From Giardia muris (taxonomy: Eukaryota > Fornicata > Diplomonadida > Hexamitidae): DNA of 64,000 bases. The translations under genes were made by a program, and so were the position numbers. This document shows, in pieces, positions 36,973 through 46,700 of the stretch. Position 1 is the first letter of the stretch. Each line of letters opens with the position of its first letter. Under the pieces are notes generated by a model that saw nothing but the letters and a program-made list of their open reading frames with translations, searched no databases and was not told the origin of the DNA. The DNA lies in contig CM016926.1 in the NCBI GenBank assembly GCA_006247105.1, positions 992,001-1,056,000 on the forward strand, read 5' to 3'.

Positions 36973-39900
36973 TGCTATGGAGGGCCGCCTCCACCTGTCG
37001 ATACACGTTCTGGGCCTTTGGGCGCTTCGCAGGGGTTTTGCGCAGGAGCTCATCAATCAGAAGACAAAGTTCCGTGGGACGGCCGGCTATAGGAGCATGG
37101 GCCTTGCTAATGATCAATTGGCACAAATCGCTAACCCCTTCTGATACGAAAGGACGCTGAAGCGTGCATAGCTCATAAGCAATAATCCCAAGTGACCAAA
37201 GGTCTGCACGGTCTGTACACTTCTTCTCCCCCTCAATGACCTCTGGCGCTTGGTATTGCAGAGTATCGCATGTAATATAGTTCTTGCTGACCTGATCGAA
37301 AACATGACCAAGTCCATAATTGAGAAGCTTGGAATTCCCATTACCTGTGAAGACAATATTCTCTGGCCGAAGATCCCGAACGATGACCTTGTTCCCATGG
37401 ATGTACCGCAAGGTTTCGGAGAGCTGAGCAAGACAACTCCAAATCTCGAGGTCTGTGAAAGGTTGTTTGTCAGCCTTCCTCTTTTGGATGATATCCCTTA
37501 AGGTTTCTGTGTACACATCTGTTATGAAGAAGACTGACTTACTATCGGGATCCGCACGGATCTCCTTGTATTGTAATAAGCCTTCGTGATTTAGTCGCAT
37601 GAGCCTATTTGCTTCAGACTTGAAGAGCTTCTGCATCGCTGGCGGAATACTACCATAGAAGACCCTTTTAATCGCAAAATGACGATTCATCCGGTCCTTG
37701 CCCTCAAAGATATCTCCATAGGAATCTCGTCCAATGATTCGAAGAACGGTGTATAAGGAATCAATCGGCTGATATCCGACGGTGAGGAAGGAGACAGAGC
37801 TCTTCTCCTCAGGCTCATCATCAGACTCCTCTTCAACCGTTATTGCTCCAATCTCCTTGAACGTTGCCGTAATACTGGCGCTCGGTAGCTGTAAGACTCC
37901 CGACCCACGATTGCGTAAAAGCGCAAGACACCTCGCATACCGTGGAGCATGCTCCGGACTAGCCCGGCGGTGCTCGATCTCCGCGATATCGAGAGCAGTT
38001 CTTTCGTCGTCGTTCTCTATCGATCCCTCTGAGAGGAGAAGCTGGACGCAACCCGGATGTCCGGCTTTTGCCGCGTACATTAGGGCCGTCCAGCCTCGAG
38101 AATCCTGTTGCATGAGCTCTGAGATGTTATCACGGACAAGTGCCTGGTTTCCATGCTTCGCTGCCCGCATGAGCGCCGTCAAATGGGCGGGCGAGGTAGG
38201 GGCCTGCTCCTGTAAACTGAGGCCAGACGCCTCTGGAATCGTAATGTGTAATGGTTGTGCCAATAGAGATGGTGAGGCACGACCGGAAAAGGAGGCGGTT
38301 CCTCGTGGGGTCCGTATAGTCTGTTGTTCCCCACGTGCTCTGATGCATCGCTTTGTATCATCGGTTTGGATACGGTTGAGCATAGTTTCGAGCTCCAAAA
38401 CGCGTGCTTGAAGTTCTTGCGACTCCACGTCCCTCTTACTCCGCGATTGGTTGAGTGTGGATGTCGTGACGATGCTCTGCAGCTCGGCGATGCAGCTGTG
38501 TGACGTACGGAGCTCGTTCTGCATCGTTTGGATCTGTTTCTCCTTGGCGTCAAGATTCGCACGAAGGGCCTCTATGATCGCATCCTTATTTCGTGAGTCA
38601 GTGAGAACTTGTTGGTACGTAGTAGTGTCAACCATCGATTGCTGCTTCTTATAGAGCTCATCCTCGTATGACGCGAGTTTCGCATGGTAAGTGGAATTCT
38701 GAGCCATCAAGGTATTGAGTCTCTCTCGCATGAGGTCGATTTCACGGTCTTTCGTCCGAAGAGTCGTCTGAAGGGTATCGACAAGGCTATCCTGGGCTTC
38801 TAGTGCCTTTCGAAGGTCGGCATCTAAATCGAGGGTGATCTGGGGTGTGGTAAAAGTCATCAGCGAGGCCGCTTCGCCTCGCTCTATCGAGGTTCCAGGA
38901 GGTGACCGGGAACGAATAAGAGAACGTGTTCGTAAAGATCTAGCAGTTACGTCTGGAGGGGTTTCTATTGGCCGCTGGAGGCTATAAGACCTAGCCACGG
39001 ACTGGTGTAAGTACATCTTCTCTGGAGTCAATGTTGAGGTCAAATCCGTAGAATTCTTGAGTTTTCTTTCAGAACGATTAACTCGCTCCCAAGCGTTAGC
39101 TAGTCTCTCCGAGAGCTGTCCGTTAATTGCTGAAGAAGGGGGTGACTTGATATGCTTCGAGTCTCGTGATGAAGTTCTTCGTGAGGAACCATGTCGTGTA
39201 GAACTCCCAGTACTTCGTTCAGGTGCCCGTGAAGTAGATCGCTTCTCTGCGGCAATGGACTCCTCATCTGCCAAGTATTCCATGATAGTGGTATCATCAC
39301 CCTGGATCGCATACCAGAGTGCCATGTTTCCGTCGGAATCGATCATTCCAGCCTCTTGGTCCTTTAGAAGCTTAACAATGTTAAGATGGCCCGTTCGAGC
39401 CGCAACCATCAGAGCCGTTGCTCCAGCCGGAATTTCAAGCCACTGCTTCGAAGTTTGAAGTCCAGTCTCAGTAGTCAATAGTTGTGCGCATTCTAATTTT
39501 CCGGCGCGTGCGGCCGCCATCAAGGCCGTCCAGCCCTGCTTGTCTTGCATACGTAGTTCACGGTCAGTAAGAGGCAATAGACAGGTTTTGTTGCCACTTG
39601 CTGAAGCCCGCATCAAGGCGGTCTCACCGAACGTATCCCGCATTCCACCCTCACGCTCCACTAGCGCCTGGACGCTACGCAAGTCGCCGCTCTCGGCAGC
39701 GGTCATTAACGCTGTGCGCCCATATTCGTCCTGTATCCCAGCCTCAGTGGGAACTAAGGCTTCGACCGCGTCTGAGAACCCTAGAGCTGCAGCTAGCATG
39801 AGCGCTGTTGCGTGGGCCCCTAGCCGGACCTCGAGGTTATTTATGGCCCAGTCTGTCCGTTTGGTTGTACATAGAGTGGTCTCACAGAGAAGGAGCTTAA

Positions 39901-40135
39901 GACAAGGGAGGTGACCGTTGGCGACGGCGCACATGAGGGCTGTCTTACCCTCACTATCTTGGAGTCGTCCTTCATGCTCAATGAGTACCCGAACGCATTG
40001 AGTATGGCCATAACAGGCCGCAAACATGAGGGCTGTTGCCCCCGAGCCATCTCGTTGGCCACACTCCCCGATCCTCTTCCGTACCTCATCCAGATCGCCC
40101 TGCATGGCCGCCCGCATCAATGGGGTTTCGCCCAT
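36968..40135 (-). CDS. ankyrin-repeat / coiled-coil NEK-type pseudokinase, 1055 aa
   Basis: Residues 1-~290 are about eight ankyrin repeats with the recurrent TALM-x-AA core (e.g. GETPLMRAAMQGDLDEV). A basic linker, a coiled coil at ~440-600 and a second small ankyrin pair (~670-740) follow. Residues ~785-1055 are a protein kinase fold of the NEK kind expanded in Giardia. The glycine loop (GRDSYGDIFEG) and the lysine in FAIKRV are present. The catalytic loop reads VRDLRPEN rather than HRDLKPxN, and the DFG triplet is NYG, so the metal-binding Asp is missing. Catalysis is therefore unlikely and a scaffold role more probable. Many Giardia NEKs show the same loss. Confidence 0.88.
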   Translation of the reverse strand: MGETPLMRAAMQGDLDEVRKRIGECGQRDGSGATALMFAACYGHTQCVRVLIEHEGRLQDSEGKTALMCAVANGHLPCLKLLLCETTLCTTKRTDWAINNLEVRLGAHATALMLAAALGFSDAVEALVPTEAGIQDEYGRTALMTAAESGDLRSVQALVEREGGMRDTFGETALMRASASGNKTCLLPLTDRELRMQDKQGWTALMAAARAGKLECAQLLTTETGLQTSKQWLEIPAGATALMVAARTGHLNIVKLLKDQEAGMIDSDGNMALWYAIQGDDTTIMEYLADEESIAAEKRSTSRAPERSTGSSTRHGSSRRTSSRDSKHIKSPPSSAINGQLSERLANAWERVNRSERKLKNSTDLTSTLTPEKMYLHQSVARSYSLQRPIETPPDVTARSLRTRSLIRSRSPPGTSIERGEAASLMTFTTPQITLDLDADLRKALEAQDSLVDTLQTTLRTKDREIDLMRERLNTLMAQNSTYHAKLASYEDELYKKQQSMVDTTTYQQVLTDSRNKDAIIEALRANLDAKEKQIQTMQNELRTSHSCIAELQSIVTTSTLNQSRSKRDVESQELQARVLELETMLNRIQTDDTKRCIRARGEQQTIRTPRGTASFSGRASPSLLAQPLHITIPEASGLSLQEQAPTSPAHLTALMRAAKHGNQALVRDNISELMQQDSRGWTALMYAAKAGHPGCVQLLLSEGSIENDDERTALDIAEIEHRRASPEHAPRYARCLALLRNRGSGVLQLPSASITATFKEIGAITVEEESDDEPEEKSSVSFLTVGYQPIDSLYTVLRIIGRDSYGDIFEGKDRMNRHFAIKRVFYGSIPPAMQKLFKSEANRLMRLNHEGLLQYKEIRADPDSKSVFFITDVYTETLRDIIQKRKADKQPFTDLEIWSCLAQLSETLRYIHGNKVIVRDLRPENIVFTGNGNSKLLNYGLGHVFDQVSKNYITCDTLQYQAPEVIEGEKKCTDRADLWSLGIIAYELCTLQRPFVSEGVSDLCQLIISKAHAPIAGRPTELCLLIDELLRKTPAKRPKAQNVYRQVEAALHSK

Positions 40136-40164
40136 ATATTTTTGGCAGAGTGATTTGGCGCAAG

Positions 40165-40170
40165 TTTACT
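40165..40170 (-). terminator. poly(A) signal AGTAAA
   Basis: AGTAAA 15 nt after the stop of the 524-residue PX protein, in the gap before the ankyrin/kinase gene. Confidence 0.65.
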
Positions 40171-40185
40171 CCCTAAGAGGTCCGG

Positions 40186-41760
40186 TCATCTGAAGGAGAA
40201 CTCCAGACGGCATTCGGTGTGATGAAGGAAGTCACGGTAGATGCGCGTCGTCCGTACCACCTTCAAGGCGTTGAGCTCGCGAAGATAGCCTTCCAACGCA
40301 ACGCGGTCCTTTGTGAGCTCTTCCACTCGACCATTGGCAGACCCTGCGAGCGCCGAGTCTGGGAATGGAGGGAGTGCGAGACGGCCGAAGCCTGCGCAGA
40401 GGTCTTCATGAAGCTGCTTGATAGACTCGTAGCTTTTCCCGACAGACTTCAATACCCGTTCTTTCGAGGAGATGAGGAAGACGTATATCAGGGAGTCAGA
40501 ATTTGTGTACAGATTCTTCGACGTGACGGTCGAGGCAAGGACGACCTCTGGTTTGAGAACGCCGTCGGGACCGTAGAATATCGAACGCTCAAACCGCAAA
40601 ACTCGTTCCCCGTTGATGTCGAGCATGAGGACGAGGTCCGAGCCGTTTGCAGTCCGGTTCAGCGCCTGGGCCTGCTGGACGAATACTTGTTTGCGGGCGT
40701 CAATCATATCCTCCGTGAAGTCCCGGACGGCGGCGTTCACCCGGTGCTGACGCTCAATATCTCGGTAGAAGCGCTGAAGATTCCGGTCGTGTTCCCGTTG
40801 TGCGAGAAGCTCCTGCAGACGAATCGCCTCCTGCTCACTACGTACGCGGTTTCGTTGGGCGTCGATCTGCTGGTCTGTGTATGGCTTGAAGATCGTCGAG
40901 GGTGGCTTCTTTGGAGGCTTAGTCACATCATAGTACCGTCGTAACTTCGCCGAAGGCTGATACTGGTCATAGTCGTCCCTATAAAGTCGAGTTTGGAGGT
41001 AATCTTGTTGCTTGTTGTAGCGCTTGGCCAGACTCTGAAACTCCTCCTCGCTAAGCGGCTGTTGGTCGCTCGCTCTGGCCCAGAAGCTAGGCGATACCTC
41101 AGTGTCCTCGACGAACGTTACATTCCCACGTGACCCGCGGTGCCGTTCTTGCTGGGCTTGTAACAACTGCACCTTATCCTCGAGCTCGCGAATGCGAGCA
41201 ATATATTGATCGACGGCAGGATCGTGAGGCACAGACTGAATAGTAGGAACCTCTTCTTGTTGACTTGGTTGAACAGTGGATGGGGGCACTTGAGGTTGTT
41301 GTGGCTGCTGCTGTGTCTGAGACTGAGACTGTAGCTGAGACTGCGGCTGTACCTCATCAAACCCGAAAAAGGACCCTACAACCGCGTCAGGCTTCGCGGG
41401 CTCAGGGGCGGGAGCTGGGGTGACGGGTTGCACTTGTAGAACAGGTTGCTGTTGTATTTGGGCAGGAATGGTTGGTACGATAGGGACAGTAGGAACAGTA
41501 GGGGTGGTGGAAATCATCGGCACGGTAGGGACGACGACCTGAGGTGGTATAGGGCAGGCTGAGGCCTGAGCAACAGGTTGAATGGCAGGAGGCAGTACCA
41601 AAAGAGAGTCTACTGCCTTGGGGGCTACAACCTGTCGAGGTGGGGGCTCGATCGTTAGGAGAGATAGATTCGGCTGGGCCGCCTGAAAGGAAGAGGAGGG
41701 TCCCACGGCAGGCGCATCAAACCCGAAAAGCACCTGCGCTGGATCGTAGGAGGCGTGCAT
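40186..41760 (-). CDS. PX-domain protein with two FGFD motifs, 524 aa
   Basis: The ATG at 41760 gives MHASYDPAQVLFGFD; the codon before it is GTG. The motif LFGFD is at residues 11-15 and a second one, FFGFDE, near 133. Between and after them the sequence is Pro/Gln/Val-rich (QSQTQQQPQQPQ), clearly disordered. Residues ~170-200 and ~255-350 are charged helices. The last ~140 residues form a PX domain (VLRFERSIFYG, LIYVFLISSKERVLKSVGKS, LPPFPDSAL loop). It is immediately downstream of another PX gene (13 bp) and probably acts with it at phosphoinositide-bearing endocytic membranes. Confidence 0.82.
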   Translation of the reverse strand: MHASYDPAQVLFGFDAPAVGPSSSFQAAQPNLSLLTIEPPPRQVVAPKAVDSLLVLPPAIQPVAQASACPIPPQVVVPTVPMISTTPTVPTVPIVPTIPAQIQQQPVLQVQPVTPAPAPEPAKPDAVVGSFFGFDEVQPQSQLQSQSQTQQQPQQPQVPPSTVQPSQQEEVPTIQSVPHDPAVDQYIARIRELEDKVQLLQAQQERHRGSRGNVTFVEDTEVSPSFWARASDQQPLSEEEFQSLAKRYNKQQDYLQTRLYRDDYDQYQPSAKLRRYYDVTKPPKKPPSTIFKPYTDQQIDAQRNRVRSEQEAIRLQELLAQREHDRNLQRFYRDIERQHRVNAAVRDFTEDMIDARKQVFVQQAQALNRTANGSDLVLMLDINGERVLRFERSIFYGPDGVLKPEVVLASTVTSKNLYTNSDSLIYVFLISSKERVLKSVGKSYESIKQLHEDLCAGFGRLALPPFPDSALAGSANGRVEELTKDRVALEGYLRELNALKVVRTTRIYRDFLHHTECRLEFSFR

Positions 41761-41772
41761 CACGTTTTCAAT

Positions 41773-41778
41773 TTTACT
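41773..41778 (-). terminator. poly(A) signal AGTAAA overlapping the RING/PX stop
   Basis: The TAA at 41776-41774 is inside AGTAAA, and the next gene's ATG follows 13 bases later. Confidence 0.7.
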
Positions 41779-43756
41779 TTAGTCCATAGGAAGAAGGGGT
41801 GAAGTCCGCAGCCTGTTCGAGGTACTCCTTATAGAGCCGGGACTTCCTGATGCAGGGGTTGCTATGGAGGGAGGTCATATACTGCTCCAGTAGGCCTGCA
41901 CGCTCGTCGACGAAGACCTTTTTGTTGCCTCCAAAGAACCATGGCCTATCTCGTGGTAGCCTCGGAAGTTCGACTCCAGGGAACGCCTTAGTGGCAAGCT
42001 TGTGGAAAGACTTGATATCGTTCATCCGCTTGCAGATCGTGATATCCCCATCATCCGACTCGATGTTGAACTGGTATGCGACGAAGGGATGTCCATGTCC
42101 AGTTGTGTACACGTGGTAGCTCAGGATCTTGACCTTGTACGTCAGGTTCGACTCCGATTCTCTTGATTCCGACAAATACTTCTGATCCTGAACGATGAAT
42201 TCTTCAAAGACCTTATCAGGAGGCCTCGGAAGCTCCTCGAGTACTCTTGGGGATAAATCGGTATCGATCTCGGCCCTGTCGCCTTCTCTTTCTTCGTCTT
42301 CCTTGCTGAGAATAGGTCTCATCGTTGGAATCGTTAGATCCTCATCCTGCTGCCGGATACTCTCTGCCGGGGTCCCCATACGGACGATCTCCGCAATTAA
42401 CCTCTCACGCCGCTGATCCTCTTCTTCCGTTTGCATTTGAAGTAACGTCCGCCGAGATTCTTCAAGCTTGCGACGGAGAGCTTCCTGCTCAGCGAGGATT
42501 GCCTGTTGCCGAGCGTCCTCTTCTTCTTGCCGCAATGCCTTCTCGATATCCTTTGCATCGTCAATAAGCTGGCTGCCCTCACCCACCTCTTCTACAAGAA
42601 TCTTCTGGAGCTGCTCATGCTCTCCTCCGGTCTCCTTCCTGTGAATATCGATCAAGTGATGCGCACACGTGACCTCATGGTCATAGAGGTCTTTAGTTAG
42701 GAAGACCTCCTGGCAAAGAGGACAAGCGACTTCGTCGTACCCGCAGACATCATCGGGAGACGCCCCGTGCATCTCCATGATCACGCGCGGATGTTCCTCG
42801 GGACAGCCCTTAGCGGCGTTACGACACTTCTCCCGATGGAGTGCGCATTCAAGGCAATGTTCCTCAGGGTCGCGGCCCATCCAGTCACACACGACGTCAA
42901 GCTCGGCCATGCGCGTGTCATAATAAAAGAGAGATTGATACCCCATGACATCGCGCAAATAAAGAAGGTCGGCGATCGATATCCGTGCGTCAGGATCGGC
43001 ATGGTGGTTGACCTCGTCCAGGATGTTGATTCGCCGCATGCAAGGATAGCCATACGCGTATCCTGCGGCTTCTAGCCCCATGCAGTGCTGGGTCAGGAGA
43101 TGAGTGAATAGCGGACAGCGGACGGTCTCGTTTGCCGTCTGCACGAGCAATGATGTGGTTGATTGCACGTACTCCGACTGATGGGTAACATAACTATCAA
43201 CAAGTCCGGTACGACTGACCGAGGACCCAAGAAAAGAGGGAGGTGTCACCATCGAAACGTATTCTGGAGCCGGTGGGCTAAACGCCCCCGCCCTATCTGA
43301 GTCCGGCCGCGGCCCTTGTAACGGTGAAGGCTCAACGTTCCGGACTGGGAGGTTATTCGTTGAGACCGGAGTCCGTCGGGCGCTGTAGAGGACCATGTGG
43401 TACGCCGGCTCATCGCACACGTAGCAGCGGTCGTCGAGGGAAGCAACGAGCTGTTTGACGCAGGAAACGCAGAAAGAGTGCTGGCAGGGACGGAGTTGAA
43501 TATAGCTCGACGTCTCTGCCGAACACTTTGGACAGACCCGACCCCCAGGAGGTGCCGGCTGTGGGTGCTGAAGAACCGTGTTGAAAAGCAAACGATACCA
43601 ATCAAGAGGGTTGTACGAGGAGCAGACAGTCGATAGGTACGAAGCGAGCGCCGAGAGGCGCGCCGCGCAGCTCTTCAACGCCTCATCAACCGAGACATCC
43701 GTCCTCCCCTTCAGCATCTCCAGGATGAGTGTCTGGACGTCGGGCTCTGCGCTCAT
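41774..43756 (-). CDS. RING / zinc-finger / PX protein, 660 aa
   Basis: The ATG at 43756 lies only four bases after the upstream stop; earlier starts would lie inside that gene. A RING finger has ligands C75, C78, C91, H93, C96, C99, C111 and C114. Residues ~300-390 contain several Cys/His pairs (CLECALHREKC, ACPLCQEVFLTKDLYDHEVTC) like TRAF-type or C2H2-like zinc fingers. A charged coiled coil (~405-465) follows, and the last ~130 residues are a PX domain (VKILSYHVYTTGHGHPFVAY, ICKRMNDIKSFHKLATKAFP, LPRLPRDRPWFFGG). This PX domain resembles that of the PX protein at 20230. Predicted to be a ubiquitin ligase recruited to phosphoinositide membranes; it lacks the FGFD motifs of the others. Confidence 0.85.
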   Translation of the reverse strand: MSAEPDVQTLILEMLKGRTDVSVDEALKSCAARLSALASYLSTVCSSYNPLDWYRLLFNTVLQHPQPAPPGGRVCPKCSAETSSYIQLRPCQHSFCVSCVKQLVASLDDRCYVCDEPAYHMVLYSARRTPVSTNNLPVRNVEPSPLQGPRPDSDRAGAFSPPAPEYVSMVTPPSFLGSSVSRTGLVDSYVTHQSEYVQSTTSLLVQTANETVRCPLFTHLLTQHCMGLEAAGYAYGYPCMRRINILDEVNHHADPDARISIADLLYLRDVMGYQSLFYYDTRMAELDVVCDWMGRDPEEHCLECALHREKCRNAAKGCPEEHPRVIMEMHGASPDDVCGYDEVACPLCQEVFLTKDLYDHEVTCAHHLIDIHRKETGGEHEQLQKILVEEVGEGSQLIDDAKDIEKALRQEEEDARQQAILAEQEALRRKLEESRRTLLQMQTEEEDQRRERLIAEIVRMGTPAESIRQQDEDLTIPTMRPILSKEDEEREGDRAEIDTDLSPRVLEELPRPPDKVFEEFIVQDQKYLSESRESESNLTYKVKILSYHVYTTGHGHPFVAYQFNIESDDGDITICKRMNDIKSFHKLATKAFPGVELPRLPRDRPWFFGGNKKVFVDERAGLLEQYMTSLHSNPCIRKSRLYKEYLEQAADFTPSSYGLK

Positions 43757-43760
43757 GAGG

Positions 43761-46700
43761 CTATTTTTTGCCTTCCAATCGCGCAATTTCCTGGTCGAGG
43801 ATCCCAAGAGCGTCGTGGGCCACATCGCGGGCGGGTCGGCGGAGCGGTGGAATACACTTGGCGCCCCCCCGTACTGAATTGAGGGGCGAAGGATCATCAG
43901 AGCCGAACCCTTCAGCTAAGGAAGCACGAATTGAATTTAGAGGCTTCGGCTTTGGAGGAGCCATCCCAGGAGAAAGGCGAGCCATTGTGCGGATATTCTC
44001 CAGAAGCTGGACGTTCTCTCGATTAGCGGCTTCCAGTTCTCCTTGTAGCCTCTGCATATCTAGGTCATGCCGCTGCTGTTGGCGTTCCATTAATTGGAGG
44101 ACCTGCTCCTGCTCGAGGGCGAGGGTTTTCACGCTCTCGAGGGTCTGGTGCTGTGCCTGTAATTGCTCTTGGGCATGCCCCAGCTTCTTTTGTCCTGCTT
44201 CCACGCGCTCATTGGCTTGTTCAAGCTCATCGGTCAACTGGATATTGTGCTTTATCATATCGATGAGCAAGTAACTGAGGACGTTGTGGTCTACGCCTTG
44301 CAAGCGTTCGCAAGCGCTTCGCACCGTCGTCGACCGGCCAAAACTGACCCCTGTACACTTCGAAACCCGAGTACGGACGCTAGGTGGGAGAAGGGTATCA
44401 AGGTTCTCAAACAGAGTGGGGTTGATCATCGATGAGTAGCTGATCTGTTTCGGGCGGACCGCCTCTAGCTCGAGTCGGAGCTTATGGATGAGCTGCAAGA
44501 GAACAGATTGATTCAGATCCTCGACTCGTGCGTCAGCAAGATTCGGTAGTTCCATAGATTCCCCAAGCAAAGGTATCACGTCCGTCACTATGCTTACACG
44601 CTCTCCAAGAAGGCTACTGATTGGGCGGGAGGGCGGATTTAATAGATTCGGGGTTTCAACCGTCCGGTTTGGAGGTACAGAGCTATGACGATCCGATGGG
44701 GTCCCAGAATAAAGGGGGCCTGGACTATACATACGAGCAATGGATATAGAGTTCCCAGCTACGTGTCTAACGTTGTTCGGCTTCGGGGTTAGTTCCCCAT
44801 CCTTGGGAGGCGTACTAAGAAACCCGAAACAACTGAATAATAATTGTGCTGAGTCCAAGTCCATTCCATAATTGGTGCTAGCAACAAGTTTGAGCGTCGC
44901 TTTCGCATCCGTATGAGCGATCGCCGCCTCTGCTAGGGTAACAAGGGTCCCCTTCATTTGAAGGCTCCCAGTGGCGACGACGTGAATCTTACAAGCATCA
45001 TAAACAGTGAAGAAGAACACACGACAACTGAGAGCGGCAAGTCTCTCATTAAAGTCAAGGAAGGCTAGGACGGAGTCTGGGATCGGGACAAGCTGCGGTG
45101 CAAGTGCTTGGAATTGAGGGTAGACAAAAGACTCAACATCTGCGGGAGAGGTGAGCGTTGCAACCACGGTCGATGCTGCACTCTCGTCGAGAAGGACTCC
45201 GAATATTCCTGGGTGTACTTGACTTGTGTTTTTTGTCAGGATGAAGTAGAAGGTGACTCGATCCATTCGATCACGTGTTCGTCTTGAAAGATCTCGAGGA
45301 AGGGCAACCAAAGCGGTTAGTTCGGACAAGGTCGGAGGGTGTGTTTGTTCATATCCTGCGAAGTATGCACAGAATAATAGGCCATGGTTATCTTGAGGAG
45401 GGTTCTGGACGAACATAGGAAGGATAGCTAAGCAGGAATCCTGAGTGGTCTTTCCTGTGGAGATATCACAGATCATATTCCGGCCACGAGATGCCATATT
45501 GCAGGCCTCAAAGATCTCGCATGAGCCTGGAGCCTCTTCCCAGTAAACTGGTCCAACCTCATTCCGTCTACACGCTATCTCTGCGAAGGGTTCAAAAGGG
45601 GAAAGTAAGGGGTGGAAAACAAAGCTGAAACGTACGGAGGAGCCGGGTTTTGGCTCGGCAGGAAGAGCTAAGGTAGCCCAATCCTTTCCATACTCCAGAA
45701 GTTGTTGGTCTGTCAACCCAAGTAGCCGAAGAACGCCATCATACCTTTTAATCCTTTCACCCTCCTCTTCAAGCGTGGGTTTCTTCTGTAACTTGTTGAA
45801 GTAGTTATGAGGCTCGTTTGTCTGGACCACGCTCTTGAGACAGGTGTTATAAAGATGTCCTTGTGGAAGGGCACCACGTAGGCCATGAACCACTTCGTTA
45901 ACGTTCCGTACTCGACTAAAGGTCGCGGGCATCGTTATACGGTAAAGGACGTCCATGAGCCCGACGAAATCCGCGGCCATTAGCTGCGAGGGGATATCGA
46001 AGCTAATATGGGAGCCATGTGCATGTCCTTCAAAGTGTTCCCGTTCAAGCTCAAGAGAGACCTGATAAAGGGGAATGGTCTCCACGAAGGTCTCAGTGTC
46101 CACAGTTTCTGCAGAGGGAGGGCTCCCAAAATACCGCTGTTCAAACGAAAACCATGACTCACCTATCCCAAGACTAATGTATCGAACTATTTGAATATAG
46201 AGGTGAGGGACGTACGGTAAATAGATTGGAAGGGCGGTTTTCGTCCCACAATAGACACTCTCCTCATCTGAAAACAGTTCTTCTAACTTATACTCGGCCG
46301 CAACCCCTTCAGTTAAGAAGCGAACCCCCAAGGAGGAACTTGTTAGAAAGCTCTCACCACTATATGGGAGTCGAAAGTTTAAGAGGCGAACACGGAACTG
46401 GTCGAACCGCAGGGCTTCTATAGACGTCGTGTCTCCATGCACCTTTGTTGGCCTGAGTGAGAACTGAAGGTATCGGGTACTATTTCCCAACTCTATGCGC
46501 TCCTTGGCCTCCATCCCTGACTGTAGGGTAGCAAACGTTTGAGCTGAGAAGGTGTATGCTGTTTGATAGATGACGCTATAGCATGCGTTCTTAGCGATAG
46601 CTAACCGGACTTGAGTGCGTAACGAGTAGTCCCCCACAGGGTTCAAGAGTGGTATCTGGAGTATGCACGTATTTGGGTTCAATGTGATCCCACCCTTTCG

